64,000 nucleotides of DNA from Kribbella jiaozuonensis (GTDB lineage: Bacteria > Actinomycetota > Actinomycetes > Propionibacteriales > Kribbellaceae): positions 1,860,001 through 1,924,000 of the forward strand of contig NZ_SZPZ01000001.1 of the NCBI RefSeq assembly GCF_005233875.1. Reading direction: 5' to 3'. The notes under the pieces are model-generated. The model searched no databases and was not told where the DNA came from. It saw only the letters and a program-made list of their open reading frames with translations. Position numbers and translations under genes: made by a program. Numbering within the stretch: the first letter of the stretch is position 1; every line of letters begins with the position of its first letter. Positions 16,701-24,150 of this stretch are shown one piece after another.

Positions 16701-17874
16701 TGTCCCGTGGGAGTTCCTGCAGACCGCATCGGATCGCAGTACTGCGGTGGCGGTCGTGCTCGACCGGGCTCCGAGCGAGACGATCGACGACATCACCGGG
16801 CACCTCGCGCAGATGCTGCTCGAGCGTGGACTCGGCGACTCGCCGCTGTTCTCCATCCAAGAGACCGTTGTCGACGGCAACGGAATGTTGCCGCAGCCTT
16901 CGGTTGCCTCGATCAAGGACTGGCTGGTCGACCTGGCCGCCGACGCCGAGGCGCGCGCAGGTGTGGTTCGCCGTACCCTGCAGGGTGCCGTCAGTGCGAT
17001 GGTGAAGACGACGCCACCGTTCGCGGAGGCTGTCAAGGCACAGTCGGACACCGCGATCGAGCTGCGGTCGTCGGTCGAGTCGGCGTACGACCAGGGTGTG
17101 AAGGACATCGCCAAGGCGAGCCAGGACGGGACGCTGCTGCGAGGCGAAGTGCTGGCGCGCTGGCAGGAGTTTGTCGGCACTGGCGAGCTTCTGAAGGGGC
17201 TGCAGTCCAACGCGGGTCGGCTGCGCGACCGGCTGAAGACGTCGCTCGGCAACAAGCCGGCGGAAACGCGCGACGTCAGCGACGCGATCCAATCCGGGTT
17301 GGAGTCGTTGCTGCGTGAGCACGCGACGGCCGCCGCGGAACGTGCCGAGAAGGCCTGGCAGGCAACCGCCCCCGGTCGCCAACTGCTTGCCGCCGGCGAC
17401 GCTCAACTCGCCGAGGACGATCCGGAGAGCTCGCTCGGCGCGTTGTCGCCGGCGTTCCCGGATGCTGCGGCGCGCGCGGTCCGGGAGTGGCAGGAGTTCG
17501 TGCTCGACGTGATCCGCAAGGAAGGCGGCGCCAAGAAGTCGACGGCACGCATCCTCGAGTACGGCGTGAATGGGCTCGGACTCTCGCTGATGGTGGTGGT
17601 TTTCGCCCGCGAAACCGGGATCCCGAAGGGTGCCGAGGCGAGCGCCGGCGCGGGCAGCGCGGTTGTCGGGCAGCGGCTGCTGGAAGCAGTTTTCGGCGAC
17701 AAGGCAGTTCAGGGCATGGTCGATAAGGCACGTGAGGACCTTGACGGTAAGGTTCATGCACTGATGGATGCCGAATTCGCCCGCTATCTGGCTGTCCTTG
17801 ACCAGCATCCGGTCGACGCCGAGACGGCCAGGCTACTGACGGAGGCCGCGCGCGCGGTGGAGGACTGCACGTGA
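13792..17874 (+). CDS. Dynamin-like GTPase with a very long acidic repeat region
   Basis: A 1,360-residue protein. Residues 1-45 are conserved-looking (ELANLIAQSTPKSRGFWRRR). Residues about 50-785 are low complexity, almost only A, G, D, E, S and T, strongly negative and with hardly any lysine; part of it is a strict seven-residue repeat. The GTPase domain starts near 800: G1 GGSTGAGKST (about 850), G3 DAPDIDS (about 933) and a weak G4 (VVLDRAP). A long helical region follows to the C-terminus, with one hydrophobic segment (GLGLSLMVVVFA). GTG 13792 is the first start after the preceding gene. The stop overlaps the next GTPase gene. Paired dynamins of this kind, DynA/DynB in Streptomyces, act in cell division; equivalence is inference. 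Confidence 0.8.
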   Translation: MADTRSAAGEGSEPRVPNQDQPAQELANLIAQSTPKSRGFWRRRFRKTTDEPATQPEPADGSVTPASKDRATEDGAAKSAQPSAAPESTEPAVSTSGDPKPAETADKATETPAKDSEQPATTDAPSEDDSASTTAETASTADGSNSSDPSTSTDPSHAEHAAAQAGDGEAQAGDGAAQAGDGAAQASDDAARVGEDDTQVGEGATQAEVTAQAGEGAAQAGEHDAQGGDGTAQASEHAVHDAEHAARAGEDTARASEGPAEGTEGTAAAGEGRAHGGAEGAAEGSEGALRGGEGGADGVDGSAVRDGGAAGSRAEGADVPDVTAEERPRVGVVYEPDESPDGFPLEYGNIIIGLPKQAENATQDAASAQSDGAAEGTAEHADSGTADAASADETADEPAEDGSDAAHESTEDATGEAADAEGEADGTPEAGDGTGESGDSTGESGDSTGEADDGQGEPANAAADETDGQPSHGVESAGDVEDAEEVAPSSADDTNDGGHAAETGSADEATNESASDGAGELTDDGGRELADDGSDGSAGDGSDGSTGDAEGEPVDDGSGEAGAEAGAAEDAGAGDSAADGGSDEAVGEAGEPTAAAADGATGATGRHSAGGAAAGVADAAVAGADGTPDDVGDEAAEHAAVGGASDEAAEQAVDGAVEAAPDGGGDAAADGGGDAAADSADESAGDVADGSAGDAGAVDGGAAGELADEAGGAGDGAAGSADEGDAGSGDGGGDESAGASEDPAAGDGVAGGDAGDASAGDSDDAGEGEEELTAAQLAERLAAEQAAMALITALMKLRGVLAGSRLPLQVVGADEARQQQKAMLDQLDDYLLPRLVQLEAPVLAVVGGSTGAGKSTLVNTVIGKVVSEPGVLRPTTRSPVLIHHPADADWFVGDRVLPGMARTRSDEPGGMEDAGQLRLVAADTVPRGLAILDAPDIDSVVEANRDLATQLLAAADLWLFVTTAARYSDAVPWEFLQTASDRSTAVAVVLDRAPSETIDDITGHLAQMLLERGLGDSPLFSIQETVVDGNGMLPQPSVASIKDWLVDLAADAEARAGVVRRTLQGAVSAMVKTTPPFAEAVKAQSDTAIELRSSVESAYDQGVKDIAKASQDGTLLRGEVLARWQEFVGTGELLKGLQSNAGRLRDRLKTSLGNKPAETRDVSDAIQSGLESLLREHATAAAERAEKAWQATAPGRQLLAAGDAQLAEDDPESSLGALSPAFPDAAARAVREWQEFVLDVIRKEGGAKKSTARILEYGVNGLGLSLMVVVFARETGIPKGAEASAGAGSAVVGQRLLEAVFGDKAVQGMVDKAREDLDGKVHALMDAEFARYLAVLDQHPVDAETARLLTEAARAVEDCT
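14275..14694 (+). repeat. In-frame 21-bp repeat array encoding heptads
   Basis: About 20 consecutive units of 21 bp (one of 18 and one of 24) encode heptads such as AAQAGDG, EAQAGDG, AAQASDD, TAQAGEG and AAQAGEH. The pattern is most regular between 14275 and 14565 and decays toward 14694. It lies inside the GTPase gene and keeps the frame. Two copies of another heptad, GESGDST, follow near 15100-15140. Confidence 0.85.
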
Positions 17875-19550
17875 CGGAAACAGTGGATACGGTCGAGACC
17901 CCGGTCCGGGGCGAAACCGATGTCCTGAAGAAGATCGATGCCATCGAGGTGGCCGCGAAGGCCGGCGACGGCCGGCTCGACCCGGTGGTACTCACCGAGG
18001 CGACGCAGATCGTCGACCGCGCCGGACAACGCCTGCGCATGTCCGGCGACCTCACCGTCGTCGCGCTCGCAGGTGCGACCGGCTCCGGTAAGTCGTCGTT
18101 GTTCAACGCACTGACCGGGCTCGACCTGGCCGCGATCGGAACGCGCCGGCCGACAAGCTCGATGCCGCTTGCCTGTGTCTGGGGTGACGAGCCGGCCGGT
18201 GAGGTGCTGAGCTGGCTGGGGATCCCGCGCCGGCACCAGGTGCAGCACCGCAGCTCGCTCGAGGAGGCCCACTCCGAGGACCTGGACGGGCTGGTGCTGC
18301 TGGACCTTCCAGACCACGACTCGACCGAGGTCGAGCACCGCCTGATCGTCGACCGGCTCGTGGAGCTGGTCGACCTGCTCGTGTGGGTGGTGGATCCGCA
18401 GAAGTACGCCGATGCGGCCCTGCACAACCGGTACATCAAACCGTTCGCCTCGCATTCCGGGGTGATGGTGTTTGCGCTGAACCACATCGACAAGCTGACG
18501 CCGGAGCAGCGGAAGAGCTGCCTCGACGACCTGGATCGGCTGCTCAAGGCCGACGGTCTCAAGTCGCCGACAGTCGTCGCGACGTCGGCTGTCAGTGGCG
18601 ACGGTCTCGAAGAGGTGCGCGGCCTGCTGGTGAAGCGGGTCAGCAACAAACGCTCCGCGCGCGAGCGCCTCTCCGCGGATGTCGACCGCGTCGCGGACCG
18701 GATGGCAAGCCAGTGCGGGAACGCGAAGACGCCGGAGATCGCCGAGGCCGACGTCACCGAACTCGTCGACGCGTTGTCTGACGCGAGCGGCCTGTCGGTG
18801 GTTGCGGACGCAGTACGTCGCTCGTACCTGCAGCGTGCCCGTGCTGCGACGGGATGGCCGTTGACCAAATGGCTCGGGCGTTTCCGTCCGGATCCGTTGC
18901 GACGGCTGCACGGCGACCAGGTGTCGCGCGAGCAGGGCAAGGCGTTGCGCAAGTCGGCATCGAGCGAGGTCGCGATCGCGCGCTCTTCGTTGCCTGCGGC
19001 AACTCCCGTGCAGCGGGCGCGGATGGATGCCGCCGTCCGCACGATCACGAACAAGGCCGCGGAAGGTCTGTCGCGTCCGTGGGCCGACTCGGTGCGTACG
19101 GCGATCCGTCGGCGCGAGGAGTCGCTGGGCGACGAGCTCGACCAGGCGGTCGCGCGGACGGACCTTGGTGTCACCAACAATCCGGGCTGGTGGAGTTTCG
19201 CGCGGATCGTGCAGTGGGTGCTGTTCCTGGTCACGCTCGGCGGTGCGGCGTGGCTGATCGCCTTGCTGGTGGCGCGGATCGCTGATCTCAACGATCCGCC
19301 GCTGCCGGAATGGAACGGCATCTCGTACGCCTGGATCATGCTGGTCGGTGGTGCCGTCCTGGGGCTGGCGCTCTCCTTCGTCTGCCGGGTGTTCGCGACC
19401 AACGGGGCGCTGCGGCGGTCCCGTCAGGTGGCGAAGGCGCTGCGGACCGAGCTCGAGAAAGTTGCCGACAGCCACGTAGTTGCGCCGGCCCGCGACGAGC
19501 TCACGGCGTACACGACCTGCCGCGACAGCCTCGCCGCCGCCCGCGGCTAG
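17871..19550 (+). CDS. Dynamin-like/Era-type membrane GTPase (second of pair)
   Basis: A 559-residue GTPase whose GTG start overlaps the previous stop by four bases. All G motifs are clear: G1 GATGSGKSS at 68-76, G3 DLPDHDS at 145-151, G4 NHIDK at 204-208 and G5 ATSAVS. Helical stalk-like sequence follows. Two membrane helices (WVLFLVTLGGAAWLIALLVA and WIMLVGGAVLGLALSFVCRV) lie near residues 440-505, before a cytoplasmic tail. This matches the DynB-like partner of actinobacterial dynamin pairs: a membrane-anchored GTPase working with the first protein, possibly at the division septum. Tight coupling argues for a 1:1 complex. The DynB role is inference from architecture. Confidence 0.85.
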   Translation: MTETVDTVETPVRGETDVLKKIDAIEVAAKAGDGRLDPVVLTEATQIVDRAGQRLRMSGDLTVVALAGATGSGKSSLFNALTGLDLAAIGTRRPTSSMPLACVWGDEPAGEVLSWLGIPRRHQVQHRSSLEEAHSEDLDGLVLLDLPDHDSTEVEHRLIVDRLVELVDLLVWVVDPQKYADAALHNRYIKPFASHSGVMVFALNHIDKLTPEQRKSCLDDLDRLLKADGLKSPTVVATSAVSGDGLEEVRGLLVKRVSNKRSARERLSADVDRVADRMASQCGNAKTPEIAEADVTELVDALSDASGLSVVADAVRRSYLQRARAATGWPLTKWLGRFRPDPLRRLHGDQVSREQGKALRKSASSEVAIARSSLPAATPVQRARMDAAVRTITNKAAEGLSRPWADSVRTAIRRREESLGDELDQAVARTDLGVTNNPGWWSFARIVQWVLFLVTLGGAAWLIALLVARIADLNDPPLPEWNGISYAWIMLVGGAVLGLALSFVCRVFATNGALRRSRQVAKALRTELEKVADSHVVAPARDELTAYTTCRDSLAAARG

Positions 19551-19627
19551 GCGTCCGCCGGACCGATGGTCGAGCTGCCGCCGGGGCACGCGCAAGAGTT
19601 TGCGTGCGCCTCGGCGGCCAGCAGCGG

Positions 19628-20245
19628 TCAGAGCTCTGCGTCGGGGGCGTACTGGGACATCGAGATCTTGGCCGCGGAGGTCAGGTCTTCCTCCGTCGTC
19701 GTGCCGGAGGCGCGGATCGCTTCGATCCAGGCTCGGACCGACTGCTCGTTGTAGCTGATCACCTCGGCGGAGTTGGCCATCTCGGCCGGATCGGTGACCT
19801 CCGGGAGCTCGCCGGTGACGTAGAGCCCGAGGCCGAGCAGACCGCCGTCCCAGCCCGGACCGACCCAGAGCGCGCCCGCGCCGCCGGGCGCCGGAGCTTC
19901 GCTCATCGAGTGCTCGAGCTCCAGCTCGGTCGAGGCGTCCGCTCCCGGCAGCAATCGCAGCTCGAGGAGACTGTTGGGACCACCGAACGTCACCTTGAAC
20001 CGCTTGGGCGGCTCGCACTCCAGGATCTCGCCGCCGGCGTTGCCCTCCAGCTGGAAGGTGCCACCGACCTCGAGGTTGCCGGAGACGGGCATGAACCAGC
20101 GCTTCATCCGGTCGGGGTCCGTGAGCGCGTGCCACACCTCCGCCGGCTCGGCCTGGTACGAGCGGCGCATCAGCACCGTCACGGTCTCGCCGGTGCGGCT
20201 GACCTCGCGTTGGACCGCATTGATGTGCTCGAGGATGTCGATCAC
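19628..20245 (-). CDS. SRPBCC (AHSA1-like) domain protein
   Basis: A 205-residue START/Bet v1-like protein. Typical AHSA1 landmarks are VLMRRSYQAEPAEVWHALTD, RMKRWFMPVSG, GGTFQLEGNAGGEIL and a C-terminal helix with WIEAIRASG. It has a longer tail than most family members, about 25 residues. GTG 20245 follows GGAGAGGG. Such proteins bind hydrophobic ligands or protein partners and in actinobacteria are often paired with an ArsR regulator. Here no ArsR gene is adjacent, but one with another SRPBCC gene lies 2.5 kb away. The ligand is unknown. Confidence 0.82.
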   Translation of the reverse strand: MIDILEHINAVQREVSRTGETVTVLMRRSYQAEPAEVWHALTDPDRMKRWFMPVSGNLEVGGTFQLEGNAGGEILECEPPKRFKVTFGGPNSLLELRLLPGADASTELELEHSMSEAPAPGGAGALWVGPGWDGGLLGLGLYVTGELPEVTDPAEMANSAEVISYNEQSVRAWIEAIRASGTTTEEDLTSAAKISMSQYAPDAEL

Positions 20246-20326
20246 AGGTGATTCCCTCTCCTGCTCGGCTGCTGGGATGGACCTCAGAATGCCGGGCGGC
20301 GCTTATATAAGTCAAGGGTGAGATAA

Positions 20327-20821
20327 TCATGCCGCCTCCGCCGACAGCGGGAGCGGTGTGACCGGGTACTCGTCGGCGGGGTAGGGCGTCGCGGTGGTGT
20401 CGGCCAGCGCGGGGTGTGGAGCGAGCGCGGGGCTGTCGAACGTGGCGTCGGCGCGAGGGGCGTTCTTGGTGAAGGTCGCGGTACCTCGGCTGAGGTCGTG
20501 GCCGACGGAGAACGCTTCGAGGATCACCTTGCTGACCTGCTCGCCCGTGTCGTTGGTCCACTCGTGGGTGCGAAGCCGGCCGGTAACGATGACGGGCTGG
20601 CCGGTGCGGATCGATTCGAATGCGTTCTGCGCCAGGATTCGCCAGCAGTCCACGGTGAACCAGGTCGTCGGTTTGTCGACGAACCGCTGGCTGGTCCTGT
20701 CGAATTGGCGTGGGGTCGAGCCGACCCGGAAGGTGGCGTGCGGTTGCTGCCCGACCTCCTTGAAGTCGGGGTCGCTGCCGACCCAGCCCTGAACTGTCAC
20801 GTACGTGTCGCCGACGCTCAT
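20327..20821 (-). CDS. Single-stranded DNA-binding protein paralogue
   Basis: A 164-residue OB-fold protein: TYVTVQGWVGSDPDF, FRVGSTPRQFD, TTWFTVDCWRILAQNAFESI, GQPVIVTGRLRTHEW and VILEAFSVGHDLSRG follow the SSB pattern to residue about 115. The tail (about 50 residues) is Pro/Ala-rich and ends LPLSAEAA, without the acidic DDxPF tip through which the main SSB recruits partners. It is thus probably the second SSB of actinobacteria (SsbB type, used in competence or segregation). ATG 20821 follows AAGGGA. It is divergent from ettA, a neighbourhood I remember from mycobacteria too. Confidence 0.9.
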   Translation of the reverse strand: MSVGDTYVTVQGWVGSDPDFKEVGQQPHATFRVGSTPRQFDRTSQRFVDKPTTWFTVDCWRILAQNAFESIRTGQPVIVTGRLRTHEWTNDTGEQVSKVILEAFSVGHDLSRGTATFTKNAPRADATFDSPALAPHPALADTTATPYPADEYPVTPLPLSAEAA

Positions 20822-20934
20822 CGCGTTGCCGTCCCTTCGGTGCGGGTTGCCTTGTCGGCAGAGAAGATGCACTGTTCGCGGCTTGGTGAGACGCCCGAAT
20901 TCGTGCCTGTGGAGAAAGCACATAGGCTCTACGT

Positions 20935-22617
20935 ATGGCGGAATTCATCTACACGCTTCGCAACGTCCGGAAGGCGCACGGTGACAAGGTCGTTCTCGAC
21001 AACGTCACCTTGAACTTCCTCACCGGCGCGAAGATCGGCGTGGTCGGGCCCAACGGCACCGGTAAGTCCTCGCTGTTCAAGATCATGGCGGGGCTCGACC
21101 AGCCCTCCAACGGCGAGGCGCGGCTGGCGGAAGGGGCGACGGTCGGGATCCTGCTGCAGGAGCCGCCGTTGACCGAGGGCAAGACCGTGCTGGAGAACGT
21201 GCAGGAAGGGGTCGGCGACACCAAGCAGAAACTCGATCGTTTCAACGAGATCTCTGCTGAGCTGGCCGACCCGGACGCCGACTACGACACGCTGCTGGCC
21301 GAGATGGGTGACCTGCAGACCGAGCTCGACCACCGCAACGCCTGGGACATCGACGCCCAACTGGAGCAGGCGATGGACGCTTTGCGTTGCCCGCCGCCGG
21401 ACGCGATCGTCGACAAGCTCTCCGGTGGTGAGCGTCGCCGGGTCGCGCTGTGCAAGCTCCTGCTGCAGCAGCCCGATCTCCTGCTGCTCGACGAGCCCAC
21501 CAACCACCTGGACGCCGAGTCCGTGCAGTGGCTGGAGCAGCACCTGCAGAAGTACCCGGGCGCCGTCATGGCGATCACCCACGACCGGTACTTCCTGGAC
21601 AACGTCGCCGAGTGGATCCTCGAGCTCGACCGCGGCCGGACGTACGGCTACGAGGGCAACTACTCGAAGTACCTGGAGACCAAGAAGGCGCGTCTGGTCG
21701 TCGAGGGTCAGAAGGATGCCAAGCGGCAGAAGATTCTGGAGCGCGAGCTCGACTGGGTCCGGTCCAACGCGAAGGGCCGGCAGTCCAAGAGCAAGGCGCG
21801 TCTGCAGCGGTACGAGGAGCTGGCCGCCGAGGCCGAGCGCGCCAAGAAGCTGGACATCGACGAGATCAACATCCCGCCGGGTCCGCGCCTGGGCAGCACG
21901 GTGCTCGAGGTCAGCAAGCTGGAGAAGGGCTTCGGCGACCGCAAGCTGATCGACGGCCTGAGCTTCAGCCTCCCGCGCGCCGGCATCGTCGGCATCGTCG
22001 GTCCGAACGGTGTCGGCAAGTCGACGCTGTTCCGGATGATCGTCGGCGAGGAACAGCCGGATGCAGGCAGTCTGAAGCTGGGCGAAACGGTCAAGATCTC
22101 GTACGTCGACCAGTCGCGCGGCGGCCTGGACCCGAAGAAGACCGTCTGGCAGCAGGTGTCCGACGAGCTCGACTTCATCAAGGTCGCGCACTTCGAGATG
22201 CCGAGCCGCGCGTACGTCGCGTCGTTCGGCTTCAAGGGTCCGGACCAGCAGAAGCCCACCGGCGTACTGTCCGGCGGTGAGCGCAACCGGCTGAACCTGG
22301 CGCTGACGCTGAAGATGGGCGGCAACCTGCTGCTGCTCGACGAGCCGACCAACGACCTGGACGTCGAGACCCTGCAGTCGCTGGAGGATGCGCTGCTGGA
22401 GTTCCCGGGCTGTGCGGTGGTCGTGTCCCACGACCGGTGGTTCCTGGACCGCGTGGCGACCCACATCCTCGCCTGGGAAGGCACCGACGAGGACCCGGCC
22501 AAGTGGTTCTGGTTCGAGGGCAACTTCGCGTCGTACGAGGCGAACAAGGTCGAGCGGCTCGGCCCGGAGGCGGCTCGTCCGCACCGCGTCACCCACCGCA
22601 AGCTCACCCGCGACTGA
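20935..22617 (+). CDS. ettA: Energy-dependent translational throttle protein EttA (ABC-F)
   Basis: A 560-residue soluble ABC-F ATPase with two nucleotide domains and no membrane part. Domain 1 has GPNGTGKSS, LSGGERRRVAL and LLLLDEPTNHLD; domain 2 has GPNGVGKST, LSGGERNRLNLAL and LLLLDEPTNDLD. The linker between them is basic (RSNAKGRQSKSKARLQR), as in the P-site tRNA-interacting motif. The arm insertion in domain 1 and total length (E. coli EttA 555) fit EttA rather than antibiotic-resistance ABC-Fs. It binds the ribosomal E site and gates elongation according to ATP/ADP. TAGGCT at 20923-20928 puts the start point next to ATG 20935, so the mRNA is probably leaderless. Confidence 0.95.
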   Translation: MAEFIYTLRNVRKAHGDKVVLDNVTLNFLTGAKIGVVGPNGTGKSSLFKIMAGLDQPSNGEARLAEGATVGILLQEPPLTEGKTVLENVQEGVGDTKQKLDRFNEISAELADPDADYDTLLAEMGDLQTELDHRNAWDIDAQLEQAMDALRCPPPDAIVDKLSGGERRRVALCKLLLQQPDLLLLDEPTNHLDAESVQWLEQHLQKYPGAVMAITHDRYFLDNVAEWILELDRGRTYGYEGNYSKYLETKKARLVVEGQKDAKRQKILERELDWVRSNAKGRQSKSKARLQRYEELAAEAERAKKLDIDEINIPPGPRLGSTVLEVSKLEKGFGDRKLIDGLSFSLPRAGIVGIVGPNGVGKSTLFRMIVGEEQPDAGSLKLGETVKISYVDQSRGGLDPKKTVWQQVSDELDFIKVAHFEMPSRAYVASFGFKGPDQQKPTGVLSGGERNRLNLALTLKMGGNLLLLDEPTNDLDVETLQSLEDALLEFPGCAVVVSHDRWFLDRVATHILAWEGTDEDPAKWFWFEGNFASYEANKVERLGPEAARPHRVTHRKLTRD

Positions 22618-22627
22618 GCAAGGTATA

Positions 22628-22664
22628 GAAGGACCCCGCTTCCGGCTCGGAGGCGGGGTCCTTC
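22628..22664 (+). terminator. Intrinsic terminator after ettA
   Basis: A 12-bp perfect stem (22628-22639 with 22653-22664, GAAGGACCCCGC) closes a 13-base loop, followed by GTGCTTCCT. It lies 11 bases after the ettA stop. Confidence 0.75.
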
Positions 22665-22689
22665 GTGCTTCCTGATAGTTAGCCCTTGC

Positions 22690-22718
22690 GCTAAGTATCA
22701 GCCGAAGCAATACTTAGC
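22690..22718. promoter_or_regulatory. Inverted repeat operator in front of the ArsR-type gene
   Basis: GCTAAGTAT (22690-22698) and ATACTTAGC (22710-22718) are perfect 9-bp arms 11 bases apart, ending three bases before ATG 22722. The size fits an ArsR/SmtB dimer site and autoregulation. Confidence 0.65.
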
Positions 22719-22721
22719 CTC

Positions 22722-23060
22722 ATGGCACAGTATTCGGCTGACGTGGACGGTGTGTTCGTCGCGCTCGCTGATCCGACCCGGCGCAGTGTGATCCGGCGGC
22801 TCGGGCGCGGGCCGACCAGTGTGGGTGAGCTCGCGGCCGACTTCCCGATCACCCTGCCGTCGTTCATGAAGCACGTCCGGACGCTGGAGTCGAACGGGCT
22901 GATCCGCACGGTCAAGGTCGGCCGGGTGCGCACCTGCGTGCTGAATCGCGAGCGGCTGGCGCTGGTCGACGACTGGCTCGCCGAGCAGCGCCGGATCTGG
23001 ACGGACCGCACTGATCGGCTGGAACGCCTCGTCACCGAATCCCAGGAGGAAGAATCATGA
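22722..23060 (+). CDS. ArsR-family (non-metal) HTH regulator
   Basis: A 112-residue winged-helix protein: VFVALADPTRRSVIRRLGRG, SVGELAADFPITLPSFMKHV and LESNGLIRTVKVGRVRTCVL are the standard ArsR helices and wing. There are no cysteine metal sites; this is the common ArsR type that precedes an AHSA1/SRPBCC gene. Its stop overlaps the next start by four bases. It probably represses its own operon through the 9-bp inverted repeat at 22690-22718. The 3' part is charged and helical. The signal is unknown. Confidence 0.88.
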   Translation: MAQYSADVDGVFVALADPTRRSVIRRLGRGPTSVGELAADFPITLPSFMKHVRTLESNGLIRTVKVGRVRTCVLNRERLALVDDWLAEQRRIWTDRTDRLERLVTESQEEES

Positions 23061-23533
23061 TTGATCCCGAGCTTGATCTCACCGTCGAGCGCGTGATCCG
23101 GGCCCCGCGGGCGACCGTCTGGAACGCCTGGACCGATCCGGCAAAGTTCGCGCGCTGGTGGGTGCCGGAGCCGGCGGTGTGCCGGGTCGAGCGGCTCGAG
23201 GTTCGGCCTGGCGGCGCGATGGTGACGCAGCTGAGCGAGGACGGGACACAGTTCGTACCGCATCTCGACGCGAGCTTCCTCGTGGTCGAGGAGATCGAGC
23301 GGCTCGTCTTCACCAACGCGATCGACAGCAACTGGCGTCCGGCCAGCCCGGAACCGTTCCTGATGACGGCGGAGGTGACGCTCGCGGAGCATCCAGAGGG
23401 CACGCACTACCGGATCATCGTGCGCCACGGTACGTCGGCTGCCCGGGCGCAGCATGAGGAGCTGGGATTCGCCGACGGATGGGGCACGGTCACGAAGCAG
23501 CTGGCAGCGCTTGCCGAGAGGGAGAACCGATGA
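23057..23533 (+). CDS. SRPBCC (AHSA1-like) domain protein
   Basis: A 158-residue AHSA1-type protein translated from ATG 23057, which overlaps the ArsR stop (ATGA). Landmarks are LTVERVIRAPRATVWNAWTD, FARWWVPEPA, LEVRPGGAMVTQL, SFLVVEEIERLVFTNAI, HYRIIVRHGT and the C-terminal helix GWGTVTKQLAALAE. Together with the ArsR regulator it is one of the most frequent two-gene units in actinobacteria. A ligand-binding or stress-related role is probable, but there is no defined reaction. The next gene overlaps its stop too, making a three-gene coupled operon. Confidence 0.87.
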   Translation: MIDPELDLTVERVIRAPRATVWNAWTDPAKFARWWVPEPAVCRVERLEVRPGGAMVTQLSEDGTQFVPHLDASFLVVEEIERLVFTNAIDSNWRPASPEPFLMTAEVTLAEHPEGTHYRIIVRHGTSAARAQHEELGFADGWGTVTKQLAALAERENR

Positions 23534-24150
23534 AGCTCGTACTGACGGAATTCGTGACGCTGGACGGGGTGAGCCAGGGCCCGGGTTCGCCGACCGAGGA
23601 CACGAGCGACGGGTTCACGCGCGGCGGATGGTTGGTGCCGTTCATCGACGAGGCGTTCGTGAAGCAGACGTCCGACTGGCTGCAGCGAGCAGACGGGTTG
23701 TTGCTGGGCCGCCGAAGCTATGAGGCGTTTGCCCGGGACTGGCCGCAGATCACCGACCCCGACGATCCGTTCACCGAGCGGATGAACTCGCTGCCGAAGT
23801 ACGTCGTCAGCCGGACGATCAGTGAAGGCGATTGGCAGCCGACGACAGTGCTGAGTTCTTTCGAAGGCGTTGAAGAGCTGAAGGCGCGGCCCGGTGGTGA
23901 GTTGCAGGTGCACGGGAGTGCCCGGCTGGGGAGTGCGTTACTAGCCGCTGGGCTGGTGGACCTTGTCCGATTGGTGGTTGCGCCGACCGTGATCGGCGCC
24001 GGTCGCAGGCTGTTCGATCAGCCGGGCGCCACTGCCGGGCTGAAGTTGGCGAAGTACGACGCGACGCCGAGCGGACTCATGTTGCTCGAGTACGAGACCG
24101 TCGGCGTCGCGCCGGTGGGGGAGTACGAAGGCGTCAGCGCGTTTGTGTGA
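23530..24150 (+). CDS. RibD C-terminal/dihydrofolate reductase-fold protein
   Basis: A 206-residue protein with the YyaP/YwjB-type reductase fold: MKLVLTEFVTLDGVSQGPGS at the N-terminus, WLQRADGLLLGRRSYEAFA, LPKYVVSRT, LKARPGGELQVHGSARL and LVDLVRLVVAPTVIGAGRRLF. The family binds NADPH but most members have no known substrate. ATG 23530 overlaps the SRPBCC stop, so it is the third gene of the ArsR operon. It uses a rare TTA leucine codon at 23938. The last 17 bases overlap the convergent phosphotransferase gene. Confidence 0.85.
   Translation: MKLVLTEFVTLDGVSQGPGSPTEDTSDGFTRGGWLVPFIDEAFVKQTSDWLQRADGLLLGRRSYEAFARDWPQITDPDDPFTERMNSLPKYVVSRTISEGDWQPTTVLSSFEGVEELKARPGGELQVHGSARLGSALLAAGLVDLVRLVVAPTVIGAGRRLFDQPGATAGLKLAKYDATPSGLMLLEYETVGVAPVGEYEGVSAFV

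Noticed and set aside
15400..17808. An 802-codon minus-strand frame opposite the acidic GTPase
   Set aside because: The absence of stops follows from the repetitive GC-rich coding on the other strand; the product is low complexity and then Arg-rich noise.
17784..20948. A 1,054-codon open frame on the minus strand
   Set aside because: Antisense to the second GTPase gene and partly overlapping the SRPBCC and SSB genes in the wrong frame; no motifs and no start signals.
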